Assembly (NCBI GenBank): GCA_016286205.1
Contig: JAEESF010000012.1
Location: forward strand, 6,831-70,830
Direction of reading: 5' to 3'
Source of the DNA: Colicola sp016286205
GTDB taxonomy: Bacteria > Bacteroidota > Bacteroidia > Bacteroidales > Paludibacteraceae
DNA length: 64,000 bases
A program made the position numbers and the translations under genes. Shown here one piece after another: positions 52,960 through 61,163 of this stretch. How positions within the stretch are numbered: the stretch's first letter is position 1; each line of letters starts with the position of its first letter. The notes below the pieces were generated by a model. That model was not told the origin of the DNA, made no database searches, and saw only the letters and a program-made list of their open reading frames with translations.

Positions 52960-53613
52960 ATGGATAGGTATTCGTTCGGTCGGATGATGAAGCGCTTGCT
53001 TCATTTGCATTATGATGTGCAAGTGACAGGCGAAGAATTTCTGCACGATGGTGCTATCCATTTGGTTATGCCAAACCATACGGCTTATGTCGATCCTTTG
53101 ATATTGTTTTCCGAATTCTGGTGGCTGCCGATACGTCCCATGACGGACGAATTATTCATGCGCCACAGGCTATACGGGCGCATCATGCGCATGGCCGACG
53201 CTATCGAAGTGCCGGACCTAAATAAGAGCCAGATGACGCGCGAAGAGGGTGTTCAAGCAGCCGGAAAGCTCAGTCGCATAGCTATCGACAGTCTGGCAGA
53301 AGGCAAGGAACTTTGCTTCTATCCGTCGGGACACGTCAAACTAGTGGACAAGGAAGTGATTGGCAATCGGCGTATGGCGTACGAGGTTTGCCGTGAGTTG
53401 CCCGATGGGGTGCGAGTCATTCTTTGTCGCATGCGAGGCTTGGAAACCAGTTGTTGGAGCAAACTGAAGCCCAAGAAATGGAAATGGCGTCGAACGGTGA
53501 CTATGGTTTTTGAGGACCACACCGATGATGTGCGTCATTGGGCGGAGACCCTCGACAAGCGAGCATTTAATCAACAATTAGAGAATTGGTACAACCAAAA
53601 CACAGAATCATAA
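52960..53613 (+). CDS. PlsC-type 1-acylglycerol-3-phosphate acyltransferase-like protein
   Basis: A 217-aa acyltransferase with the HX4D motif NHTAYVDPLILF near residue 46. The substrate loop has LCFYPSGHVKLVDKEV, where a PSG triplet takes the place of the usual EGTR/SR motif. This suggests transfer of an acyl group to a lysophospholipid or other lipid precursor, at the membrane surface. It has no clear TM helix. It starts 3 bp after DUF1846, and its stop touches the start of the serine acetyltransferase gene. Confidence 0.82.
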   Translation: MDRYSFGRMMKRLLHLHYDVQVTGEEFLHDGAIHLVMPNHTAYVDPLILFSEFWWLPIRPMTDELFMRHRLYGRIMRMADAIEVPDLNKSQMTREEGVQAAGKLSRIAIDSLAEGKELCFYPSGHVKLVDKEVIGNRRMAYEVCRELPDGVRVILCRMRGLETSCWSKLKPKKWKWRRTVTMVFEDHTDDVRHWAETLDKRAFNQQLENWYNQNTES

Positions 53614-54357
53614 ATGAATTGTATTGTTCCTGACATACGCCAACTGAAACACCTTATCGCAGCTATGCGTGCAATTGTGTTTCCTGAGTATTATCCTGTG
53701 ACAGAAGACCCGGTGGAGACACTTCGTGCTATCTTGCGTTGCCAACTATCCACTGTTGTCTCTGACCAGGAAGAACAATTGGCGGAAGCGTTCATTGCGC
53801 AATTGCCAGAAATTATCCGTTTGCTGCAAACGGATGTAGAGGCCGTGTTGCACAATGATCCTGCCGTGACCGACCGCGGAGAAGTGATTCTCTGCTATCC
53901 GTTGCCTAATGTGATGATTCACTACCGCACGGCGCATGCTTTGTACCAATTAGGTGTTCCTCGTTTGCCGCGTATGTTGACAGAGATGGCCCATAGCCGA
54001 ACGGGAATAGACATTCATCCGGCTGCACAGATTGGCGAGTATTTCTGTATCGACCATGGCACGGGTGTGGTGATCGGTGAGACAACTATTATTGGTTCGC
54101 ATGTCGTTCTCTATCAGGGTGTTACGTTAGGAGCTAAGAATTTCGAATACGACGAGGAGGGTAGGCCGATCGACTTGCCGCGTCACCCGATACTGGAAGA
54201 CCATGTGACGGTCTATTCCAACACTTCCATTTTGGGCCGTGTGCGTATCGGGCATGACACGATTATCGGCGGTAACGTATGGCTTACGCAAGATGTGCCG
54301 GCCAATTCAACTGTCCTGCAATCGACACCTGAGGTGAGATTATATACCAACCACTAA
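53614..54357 (+). CDS. cysE: Serine O-acetyltransferase
   Basis: First step of cysteine synthesis: it makes O-acetylserine from serine and acetyl-CoA. The 247 aa have the N-terminal helical SATase part (to about residue 120) and then the left-handed beta-helix with hexapeptides: GIDIHPAAQIGEYFCIDHG, GVVIGETTIIGSHVVLYQG and VTLGAKNFEYDEE. The His/Asp pair in DHGTGVVIGE is catalytic in this family. The ATG at 53614 follows directly on the stop of the acyltransferase. No cysK is seen in this window. Confidence 0.9.
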   Translation: MNCIVPDIRQLKHLIAAMRAIVFPEYYPVTEDPVETLRAILRCQLSTVVSDQEEQLAEAFIAQLPEIIRLLQTDVEAVLHNDPAVTDRGEVILCYPLPNVMIHYRTAHALYQLGVPRLPRMLTEMAHSRTGIDIHPAAQIGEYFCIDHGTGVVIGETTIIGSHVVLYQGVTLGAKNFEYDEEGRPIDLPRHPILEDHVTVYSNTSILGRVRIGHDTIIGGNVWLTQDVPANSTVLQSTPEVRLYTNH

Positions 54358-54359
54358 CC

Positions 54360-54845
54360 ATGACAAACGAAGAGATTGAGCGCCGAGTAGCCAAGGCGCA
54401 AGAACTATTTAAACAAGGTTTTAACTGTTCGCAGTCGGTCTTCGCTGCTTGTGCGGACTTATATGGCATTGCTGATGAACAACAGGCATTGCGTCTTGCC
54501 GCTTCTTTTGGCGGCGGTATCGGCCGTATGCGTATGGTGTGCGGCGCTGCCAGTGGGATGTTCATGCTTGCGGGCTTGGAGAATGGTTCGGCCACGCCTC
54601 ATGACAATGACGGCAAAATGGCTAATTATGCATTGGTGCAACAATTGGCTGGCGAATTTAAGAATACGTACGGCAGTCTAATTTGTGCGGAACTACTGGG
54701 ACTGGCGCCTAAAGGGCAATGCACGGCCCAGTTAGATTTAGACCCTCGTCCGGCAGAGCGTACGCCAGAGTATTATGAAAAGCGTCCTTGCAGTGAAATG
54801 GTGGCAGAGGCGGTGCGCATTTATCTTAGAAATCTAAAATCATAA
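54360..54845 (+). CDS. C_GCAxxG_C_C family redox protein
   Basis: A 161-aa protein of the C_GCAxxG_C_C family: FNCSQSVFAACADLYGI near the N-terminus, then GGIGRMRMVCGAASGMFMLAG, and later cysteines in LICAELLG, GQCTAQL and PCSEMVAEAV. The conserved cysteines suggest a metal centre or redox-active site, and such proteins are often next to oxidoreductases; here lpdA follows by 2 bp. No precise function is established. Confidence 0.85.
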   Translation: MTNEEIERRVAKAQELFKQGFNCSQSVFAACADLYGIADEQQALRLAASFGGGIGRMRMVCGAASGMFMLAGLENGSATPHDNDGKMANYALVQQLAGEFKNTYGSLICAELLGLAPKGQCTAQLDLDPRPAERTPEYYEKRPCSEMVAEAVRIYLRNLKS

Positions 54846-54847
54846 AT

Positions 54848-56185
54848 ATGAAATATTTTCTAGCTATCATAGGTGGCGGCCCTGCAGGTTATACGGCTGC
54901 AGAGAAGGCCTCGAAAGCAGGCAAAGACGTAGTGCTCTTTGAGCAAAACGCTGTAGGGGGAACTTGTCTCAATGTGGGATGTATTCCGACCAAGTCGCTT
55001 TTGTATGGCGCCAAGCAATATTACAACGCTACGCATGCGCAAAAATATGGCGTGACGGCCGAGAACGTAGTCTTTGACTACGCAGCTATGCAGAAACGCA
55101 AAACGATTGTTGTCCGCAAACTGGTGGCAGGTATCAAGCAGCGCCTGAATAATGAGCATTGCACGTTGGTTGCGGGCGAAGCGAAGGTGCTCAGTCGTAC
55201 AGATGAATTGGTGACTATTGCATGTGGAGATCAAGTCTATGAGGCTGATAATCTGCTGATTTGTACAGGTTCAACCAATTTTGTGCCGCCTATTCCAGGC
55301 ATCAAGGACAATCCTGCTGTTTGGGATAGCACAGACGCCTTGGCGGCAAACGAACTGCCGCAATCGATTATTATCGTTGGCGGTGGTGTGATTGGTATGG
55401 AATTCGCTACGCTCTACCATGAGTTAGGCGTGCCTGTGACGGTTATCGAAGCAATGCCGACTATCTTGCCGAATCTGGACCAGGAAGTTGTATCTGTGCT
55501 CCTCGAAAAATACCGCAAAGCGGGCATCAATATCCTGACAGACACCAAAGTTGAATCGCTCGATGGCGGTAAGGTGACGGCTAATGGTCAAGTTTACGAA
55601 GCCGAGAAAGTGCTTGTTTCTGTCGGCCGTAGAGCCAATCTGCAAGGCCTGGAGGCGCTTAATGACTTGGAACTCAATCGTGGTGCGATTATTATTGACG
55701 ACTTCTGCAAAACCAATCTGCCGAACGTGTATGCGGCAGGCGATGTAACGGGCAAGATTATGTTGGCTCACGTAGCCGCACGCCAGGCAGAAGTGATGGT
55801 TGGACGTCTCTTGAAGCAGATTCCGCTACAACGTATTGCCTACAACGCTATTCCTTCGGTCGTTTACACCAATCCCGAAATTGCCACTGTCGGTATCACG
55901 GAGCAGCAAGCGGCTGAGATGAATATTAAGGCCGAGGTTCGCCATTTGCCGATGACTTTTTCCGGGCGCTTTATGGCAGAGAACGAAGGAGAGACAGGAC
56001 TTTGCAAGATGGTGGTGGATGCAGAGAAACAAACAGTTCTGGGCGTGCATATGATTGGTAATCCGTGCTCGGAATTCATTTCTGCAGCCTCTTTTGCTGT
56101 CCGCAACGGTTATACTGTGGCAGAAATGCAACAAGTGGTCTTCCCGCACCCGACCGTCAGCGAGATACTGCATGAAATACTATAA
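54848..56185 (+). CDS. lpdA: Dihydrolipoamide dehydrogenase
   Basis: A flavin disulfide reductase that reoxidises lipoyl groups of 2-oxoacid dehydrogenases or the glycine cleavage H protein (445 aa). FAD binding is AIIGGGPAGYTAAEKA. The redox disulfide is C40-x4-C45 in GGTCLNVGCIPTK. NAD binding has IIVGGGVIGMEFATLYHELG. The dimer-interface His-Glu pair is in VFPHPTVSEILHE at the C-terminus. It is the last of a five-gene run from 51475. Its partners may include the gcvT product encoded at 1275. Confidence 0.94.
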   Translation: MKYFLAIIGGGPAGYTAAEKASKAGKDVVLFEQNAVGGTCLNVGCIPTKSLLYGAKQYYNATHAQKYGVTAENVVFDYAAMQKRKTIVVRKLVAGIKQRLNNEHCTLVAGEAKVLSRTDELVTIACGDQVYEADNLLICTGSTNFVPPIPGIKDNPAVWDSTDALAANELPQSIIIVGGGVIGMEFATLYHELGVPVTVIEAMPTILPNLDQEVVSVLLEKYRKAGINILTDTKVESLDGGKVTANGQVYEAEKVLVSVGRRANLQGLEALNDLELNRGAIIIDDFCKTNLPNVYAAGDVTGKIMLAHVAARQAEVMVGRLLKQIPLQRIAYNAIPSVVYTNPEIATVGITEQQAAEMNIKAEVRHLPMTFSGRFMAENEGETGLCKMVVDAEKQTVLGVHMIGNPCSEFISAASFAVRNGYTVAEMQQVVFPHPTVSEILHEIL

Positions 56186-56208
56186 TACTCACTAAAAAAT
56201 CTACAATT

Positions 56209-57012
56209 ATGAAGAAGACACAACTCTTTCTTTTAGCATTGGCGGCATTAGGAATGCTCTCGTGCGTTGAAAACGCTCCTCTAGACTCGACGAAAGGTGC
56301 TCTGAATGGCAAATTCTCTGTGGCAGCTAACCGTCAGGTTCAATTCTCGCAAGGTAACCTGCAATATCAGCCGAGCACAAAAACATGGCGATTTGCAGAA
56401 AACCAGTTTGACACGATAGGTATTGATAATACCAAGGCTTCGAACACATATAGCGGATGGATCGATCTTTTCGGTTGGGGAACGGGCAATAATCCTGCAA
56501 TGCTCTCAATGGACGACAAGCAGTACGGTTCCTATTCCGATTGGGGCCACAACAAAATTAGAAATGGCGGCAATAAGTCCAAACTATGGCGTGCGCTGAC
56601 GATGGAAGAGTGGAAATATCTCCTTTTCGAGCGTGCCACTGCTTCCGGACTAAGCAGTCTGGCTACAGTCAATGGCGTGAAAGGGTGCATCGTGCTTCCT
56701 GACGACTGGCAGATGCATGACGGACTTGTGTGGTACGGTAGCGCTCCTCGATATGATGTCAATCAGTACTCACTCGAACAATGGGCTAAAATGGAAAAAG
56801 CAGGCGCTCTCTTCCTGCCGGCAGCAGGTCTGCGTTACGGCAACAATTACGCGCATGGTAACGAAGCCGGTTTCTATTGGTCGTCTTCGAAGGACAAAAC
56901 GGATGCTACTGGAGCCTACGGAGCGTATTTCGACGAGGATGAGAACATCACGTGGTATAGTTATCCGCGCCGCTTTGGAGAGGCTGTCCGCTTAGTGCAT
57001 GACGTGAAATAA
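56209..57012 (+). CDS. Surface lipoprotein with FISUMP-type domain
   Basis: A 267-aa lipoprotein (LSC, Cys19) that contains only the FISUMP-type domain: GKFSVAANRQVQFSQGNLQY, GWIDLFGWGTGNNP, LWRALTMEEWKYLL, FLPAAGLRYGNN, FYWSSSKDKT and the closing GEAVRLVHDVK. It is a paralog of the C-terminal part of the lipoprotein at 15161, without its Ig-like domain. It follows lpdA by 23 bp. The downstream esterase remnant begins in the same reading frame, right after its stop. The role is unknown. Confidence 0.8.
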   Translation: MKKTQLFLLALAALGMLSCVENAPLDSTKGALNGKFSVAANRQVQFSQGNLQYQPSTKTWRFAENQFDTIGIDNTKASNTYSGWIDLFGWGTGNNPAMLSMDDKQYGSYSDWGHNKIRNGGNKSKLWRALTMEEWKYLLFERATASGLSSLATVNGVKGCIVLPDDWQMHDGLVWYGSAPRYDVNQYSLEQWAKMEKAGALFLPAAGLRYGNNYAHGNEAGFYWSSSKDKTDATGAYGAYFDEDENITWYSYPRRFGEAVRLVHDVK

Positions 57013-57474
57013 GCAACTTTAGTTATAGGAAGGAATCAATCAGGTTGTAATATTCAAGATAATATAGTTCCATTCATAGAATCCCTTATGGGTTGTACAT
57101 ATGAGTCTAAGCCGGACAAGTGGGCGTTAGCTAGTGTGAATACGTATGTGGCTGCTACTAACGCACCGACCATTCTATTTCATGGCTCGGGAGATTTGCT
57201 ATGTCCTGCATGTGTAAGTGAGAATTTCTATAATAATCTGAGAGGAGTTGGGGTCGATTGTGAATATGAATATCACAGCGGCAACCATGCGGTTAACGCC
57301 GATTACACCGATGAGATGATTGCTTTCTTCAATCGAATTAAACTGGCCAAACAAACAGAAGGCCTCCATCATGTTGCGGCAGATGCCAAAGCAGAGAAAA
57401 TCTTCCGTGATGGGCAACTTTATATACTCCGCGGAGAGAAAACATACACTTTGCAGGGCCAGGAGATACAATAA
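57013..57474 (+). pseudogene. Remnant of a secreted alpha/beta-hydrolase esterase with C-terminal tail
   Basis: From an ATG at 57088 a 128-aa frame encodes the last third of an acetylesterase-like hydrolase. It keeps the late acid/His half of a catalytic triad (TILFHGSGDLLCPACVSENF, YHSGNHAVNADYTD) but no GxSxG nucleophile elbow and no signal peptide. The frame is readable upstream of the ATG (VPFIESLMGCTYESKP), back to the stop of the FISUMP gene, so similarity probably extends to about 57030. The C-terminus KIFRDGQLYILRGEKTYTL resembles the tails of the two endonucleases downstream. I read it as a gene that lost its 5' part. Confidence 0.6.
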
Positions 57475-57486
57475 GACTACAGAACG

Positions 57487-57521
57487 GCACTTTTCTTTCG
57501 CGTAGAGAGATGGAAAAGTGC
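57487..57521. other. Hairpin after the esterase remnant
   Basis: GCACTTTTC (57487-57495) and its perfect complement (57513-57521) enclose a 17-nt loop. It may help end transcription of the upstream group, but it lacks a T-run. Confidence 0.55.
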
Positions 57522-57553
57522 TCTAGAACACAAAAATAGCGTCCAAACGCTGC

Positions 57554-57588
57554 AAAACGGCATTTTTTCAAAAAAAGTGTCGTTTTTT
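57554..57588 (+). terminator. Probable terminator before the endonuclease genes
   Basis: An A/T-rich stem of about 14 bp (57554-57568 with 57572-57586, two G-U pairs) with a short loop, ending in a run of six T. It lies just upstream of the promoter at 57590-57620. Confidence 0.6.
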
Positions 57589-57589
57589 C

Positions 57590-57620
57590 TTGCATATATC
57601 GAAAATTAGCAGTAATTTTG
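57590..57620 (+). promoter_or_regulatory. Bacteroidetes-type promoter of the endonuclease I pair
   Basis: TTG at 57590-57592, 20-bp spacer, TAATTTTG at 57613-57620. It precedes the start at 57675 by about 55 nt. Confidence 0.8.
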
Positions 57621-57674
57621 TAGGCTTTTTGATGGATAACTAAAAAATTGAAAATTTTTACCATATATATCGAC

Positions 57675-59363
57675 ATGCAAAAACACATTTTTTCTCTCTT
57701 TTCGCTTCTCTTTCTAGCGCAAATAGGTTTGGCTAACGTCGTTACAGGCGAAGCCGCAATTCCTGATGGTTATTATAGCGGAGTGAATGGAAAATCGTCT
57801 CCTGACGCGATTCTAGATGCTTTATTCAATAAAATCCAGGGCCACACGGTTATCAGTTATAGCAACCTCGAAGATTATTATGAAGATACAGATTTTCGAG
57901 GGGATACTGTTTGGGATATGTATTCAACCTGCGCCTTTACTATGGCAGAGGCAAATAAATCGCAGAAAGCAGTCTGTGATGGATGGAATAAGGAACACTC
58001 TATACCGCAAAGTTGGTTCAATGAGGGATCTCCCATGAAATCTGACCTTTTTCATGTCTATCCAACAGATGCTCGCGTCAACAACTTCCGTAATAATTTC
58101 CCTTATGGTGAGGTAAATGGTCCTCGTGGAACTGGAATAACCAACAACACAGGAAATCATGCATTGGGTAAGAAAGGCTCTAATACCTTCTCCGGTTACT
58201 CGGGCGATGTGTACGAACCGGATGATGAGTACAAGGGGGACTTTGCACGTACCTATTTTTACATGTGTGCCCGTTATCGTGATAAGACACTCAACGCATC
58301 ATATGGCTCTGCTGTCTTTACTTCAAATAAGACAAACCTAACCGACTATGCTAAAAATCTTTTCCTCAAATGGCATCGCCAAGATCCTGTTTCGCAGAAG
58401 GAGATTGACCGCAACCAGGCGGTCTACGGCATTCAGCATAACCGCAATCCTTTCATTGACTACCCGGATTTTGCCGAATATATTTGGGGGAACAGAGTAG
58501 GGCAGACTATTGATTTGTCAACAATGACACCAACGTGTGAGGGAGGCAGTGTTGCGCCTGTGGTAATCGTTAAACATGGTGTGACATGGTCGGTTAACGG
58601 AGAACCGCTTAGTATCGATTCTGTGATAAAGAACCAAAAAGTATCCTTGTTGCCGGCAACGCCGATTTCTTGCTCAACGGAATCGGATATATTTGTCGGA
58701 TGGACTACTGATCCAATATCTGGGACACAAGATGAAGAACCCGCGGTGCTTTATAAAACAGCCGCTGAGATTCCTGCGATTACTGCTGATATAACACTCT
58801 TTGCCGTCTTTGCGCATCAGGAAGTGGCGGGAGGTTCCCCACAAACATACATTTATGATGCCAATCATAGTGAAGGTTGGACAAATACTGCTTTCAAGAA
58901 TAATAGTTACTGGATTATTCGCACAGATCAGTACATTGAGTCTCCATCTATCGATTTGTCGGGACTGGCATCTATTACTATGAACATGCGTACGTATGGT
59001 GGCGGAAGTTATAATACGGTTAATGTTATTGCCAATAGCACAACGATTGCTACGCTCATCGCCGCAAGCAATTCATTGGCAGATCAAACATGGACTAAAA
59101 CGACACCATTGAGTGGTATGAGTACGCTACGTTTTGTAAGTGCTAATTCGACGAGTTCAAACGGACCTGCTTTCTCTTCTATCACGATAGATGCAACAGG
59201 AGCAAGTGTTTCCTACAATCGCTATATCACTTCTTGCCAAAGTGCAACTGAGATAGAATTAAAATCTGACAACTCTGTTGCGCGCAAAGTATTGGTAGGC
59301 GGACAAATCTATATCCAAGTAGGCGAGCAATTATTCACTATAACCGGACAGCGTGTAAAATGA
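57675..59363 (+). CDS. Secreted endonuclease I (EndA/Bsn family) with C-terminal modules
   Basis: A 562-aa exported nuclease. A signal peptide (to about Ala20) is followed by an endonuclease I domain: WNKEHSIPQSWF with His108 and SDLFHVYPTDARVNNFRN with His127, both typical metal/active-site segments, then KWHRQDPVSQKEIDRN. From about 300 an InlB-like beta module reads HGVTWSVNGEPL to ITLFAVFA. A Ser/Thr-rich beta domain follows, and the last 25 residues are a tail like KVLVGGQIYIQVGE with GQRVK at the end, probably a sorting signal. I start at 57675; a start 27 bp earlier is open. The next gene is its tandem paralog. Confidence 0.88.
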   Translation: MQKHIFSLFSLLFLAQIGLANVVTGEAAIPDGYYSGVNGKSSPDAILDALFNKIQGHTVISYSNLEDYYEDTDFRGDTVWDMYSTCAFTMAEANKSQKAVCDGWNKEHSIPQSWFNEGSPMKSDLFHVYPTDARVNNFRNNFPYGEVNGPRGTGITNNTGNHALGKKGSNTFSGYSGDVYEPDDEYKGDFARTYFYMCARYRDKTLNASYGSAVFTSNKTNLTDYAKNLFLKWHRQDPVSQKEIDRNQAVYGIQHNRNPFIDYPDFAEYIWGNRVGQTIDLSTMTPTCEGGSVAPVVIVKHGVTWSVNGEPLSIDSVIKNQKVSLLPATPISCSTESDIFVGWTTDPISGTQDEEPAVLYKTAAEIPAITADITLFAVFAHQEVAGGSPQTYIYDANHSEGWTNTAFKNNSYWIIRTDQYIESPSIDLSGLASITMNMRTYGGGSYNTVNVIANSTTIATLIAASNSLADQTWTKTTPLSGMSTLRFVSANSTSSNGPAFSSITIDATGASVSYNRYITSCQSATEIELKSDNSVARKVLVGGQIYIQVGEQLFTITGQRVK

Positions 59364-61123
59364 GAAAGAATCTTTATATAGTGATATTGTGCTTTTTGTG
59401 TCTCTCTGCTTATGCCGAAGAGATGCCTGACAATTACTATGTTCGTGCTAATGGGAAAAAAGATGCAGTACTGAAGGACTCGCTGAAGTCATGTATTCGC
59501 AATCACACGGCTATTTCGTACGGAAGTGGCGCCAATTCCACATGGGGAGTGTTCTATTATTCTGATCAAGATGCCGATGGCTATTGTATGGACATGTATT
59601 GTGATAATTGGTATAAATTCTCGTCACCCGGAACAGCCGTAACAGGATGTAATATAGAGCATAGTTTCGCTAAATCATGGTGGGGCGGAGGAGAAAACGA
59701 TGCATACAAAGACTGCTATCATCTGAATCCATCTAATTCGACAGCCAATAGTTCTCGAAGTAATTATCCGTTGGGGGTGCCTACTAAGGATTTCAAGGAC
59801 CAGTCTACCACAGGTTCGCTTAAAGTAGGCAAAATGCATCATGAGACGATGAATGTCGATTTCTGGGTATTCGAACCGAAGGATGAGTACAAGGGCGATT
59901 TTGCTCGCGCCTATTTCTATATGGCGACATGTTATGGTCACTGGACTACGGTTAATAGGACAGAACCTGTTCTCTCGCAGTATAGCGGTTGGCGACTAGA
60001 TAATAGTGATGTGGGATCTAAGTTTGCCATGCAGAATGATAATTACCTGGAATTCCAGCCCTGGGAACAAGAAGTACTCATCCAATGGCATCGTCAAGAT
60101 CCTGTTAGCGAGAAGGAGATTAATCGTCAAGACGCGGTCAGCAATTTCCAACACAACCGCAATCCTTATATTGATTATCCGTATTTGGCAGAGTATATAT
60201 GGGGAGACCATGCGGGTGAAGAAGTGGATTTCTCTTTGCTAATGCCCTCTTCGGATCCAGATTTCATACCTGGAGTCAGCGATGGTTGGCGCGAAGGTTC
60301 TGTTACTCCTACACCAAAACCAAAATATGGCGTCACATGGTCTGTCAATGGCGCAACACTATATGTTGACTCCATTGTAGAAAAGAAGAAAGTATCTGCA
60401 TTCCCTGAGACTCCGGTTAGTTGTTCTGCAGAGAGTGCGGAATTTATTGGGTGGGCTCCTAGTCCTATTGATGGTATGCTGGACGAGGAACCTGCAGTCT
60501 TATACAAAGAGGCCAAAGATATACCGATGGTGACGGCTGACATTACGTTGTATGCCGTCTTTGCACGCAAGACAACTATAGATGGCGGTGTGCCTGCGAC
60601 CTATATCTTTGATGATGATAATCAAACAGGTTGGACAACGAATGCTTCGCATAATAGTGGTTCGTATTGGTTACTGGATGCAGGTAAAACTCTTGTCTCT
60701 CCGGAAATCAATTTAGCGGGATTGGATTCGATTATCGTGAAAATTCGTACGTATGGAGGCAAGGATTATAACACAGTAACAGTCTCGGCCGGAAGTACTA
60801 CAATTGCTACTATTACGACAACTACTGGCACAACACTGACTCGATACGCGTGGAAAAATACCAGTACACTAACTGGTGAATCGGCGCTTACTTTCTCAAC
60901 GAACTATGGTTCGGGTAAAGGAATAGGATTAGCATACGCTATCATCAAGGCAACAGGAACACGAACTACTTTTGACCGCTATATCACTTCATGTCAGGAA
61001 ACGACAGAATTGATTGAGAATTCGTGCAAACATGCTCCCATACGTAAAATCCTAATAGGAGGGCATGTATACATTCTCATTGGCGATGAACTTTACAATA
61101 TAATGGGACAACGTGTGAAATAA
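59360..61123 (+). CDS. Second secreted endonuclease I with the same modules
   Basis: A 587-aa paralog starting on the stop of the first (ATGA overlap). Signal peptide to about Ala19. The active-site segment is CNIEHSFAKSWWGG with His101, and YHLNPSNSTANSSRSNYP with His121 at the second site. A KWxxQ-like WHRQDPVSEKEINRQ stretch, the InlB-like module (YGVTWSVNGATL to ITLYAVFA), a beta domain and a tail KILIGGHVYILIGD ending GQRVK follow the same order. An insertion of about 25 residues before the WHRQDP motif distinguishes it. The pair arose by tandem duplication. Confidence 0.87.
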   Translation: MRKNLYIVILCFLCLSAYAEEMPDNYYVRANGKKDAVLKDSLKSCIRNHTAISYGSGANSTWGVFYYSDQDADGYCMDMYCDNWYKFSSPGTAVTGCNIEHSFAKSWWGGGENDAYKDCYHLNPSNSTANSSRSNYPLGVPTKDFKDQSTTGSLKVGKMHHETMNVDFWVFEPKDEYKGDFARAYFYMATCYGHWTTVNRTEPVLSQYSGWRLDNSDVGSKFAMQNDNYLEFQPWEQEVLIQWHRQDPVSEKEINRQDAVSNFQHNRNPYIDYPYLAEYIWGDHAGEEVDFSLLMPSSDPDFIPGVSDGWREGSVTPTPKPKYGVTWSVNGATLYVDSIVEKKKVSAFPETPVSCSAESAEFIGWAPSPIDGMLDEEPAVLYKEAKDIPMVTADITLYAVFARKTTIDGGVPATYIFDDDNQTGWTTNASHNSGSYWLLDAGKTLVSPEINLAGLDSIIVKIRTYGGKDYNTVTVSAGSTTIATITTTTGTTLTRYAWKNTSTLTGESALTFSTNYGSGKGIGLAYAIIKATGTRTTFDRYITSCQETTELIENSCKHAPIRKILIGGHVYILIGDELYNIMGQRVK

Positions 61124-61163
61124 CTTTTTTTAAACAACAAACATAAACTAACACATTTATTTT

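Noticed and set aside
57675..59363. The two nucleases as one split gene
   Set aside because: Each has its own signal peptide, complete catalytic segments and tail; they are paralogs.
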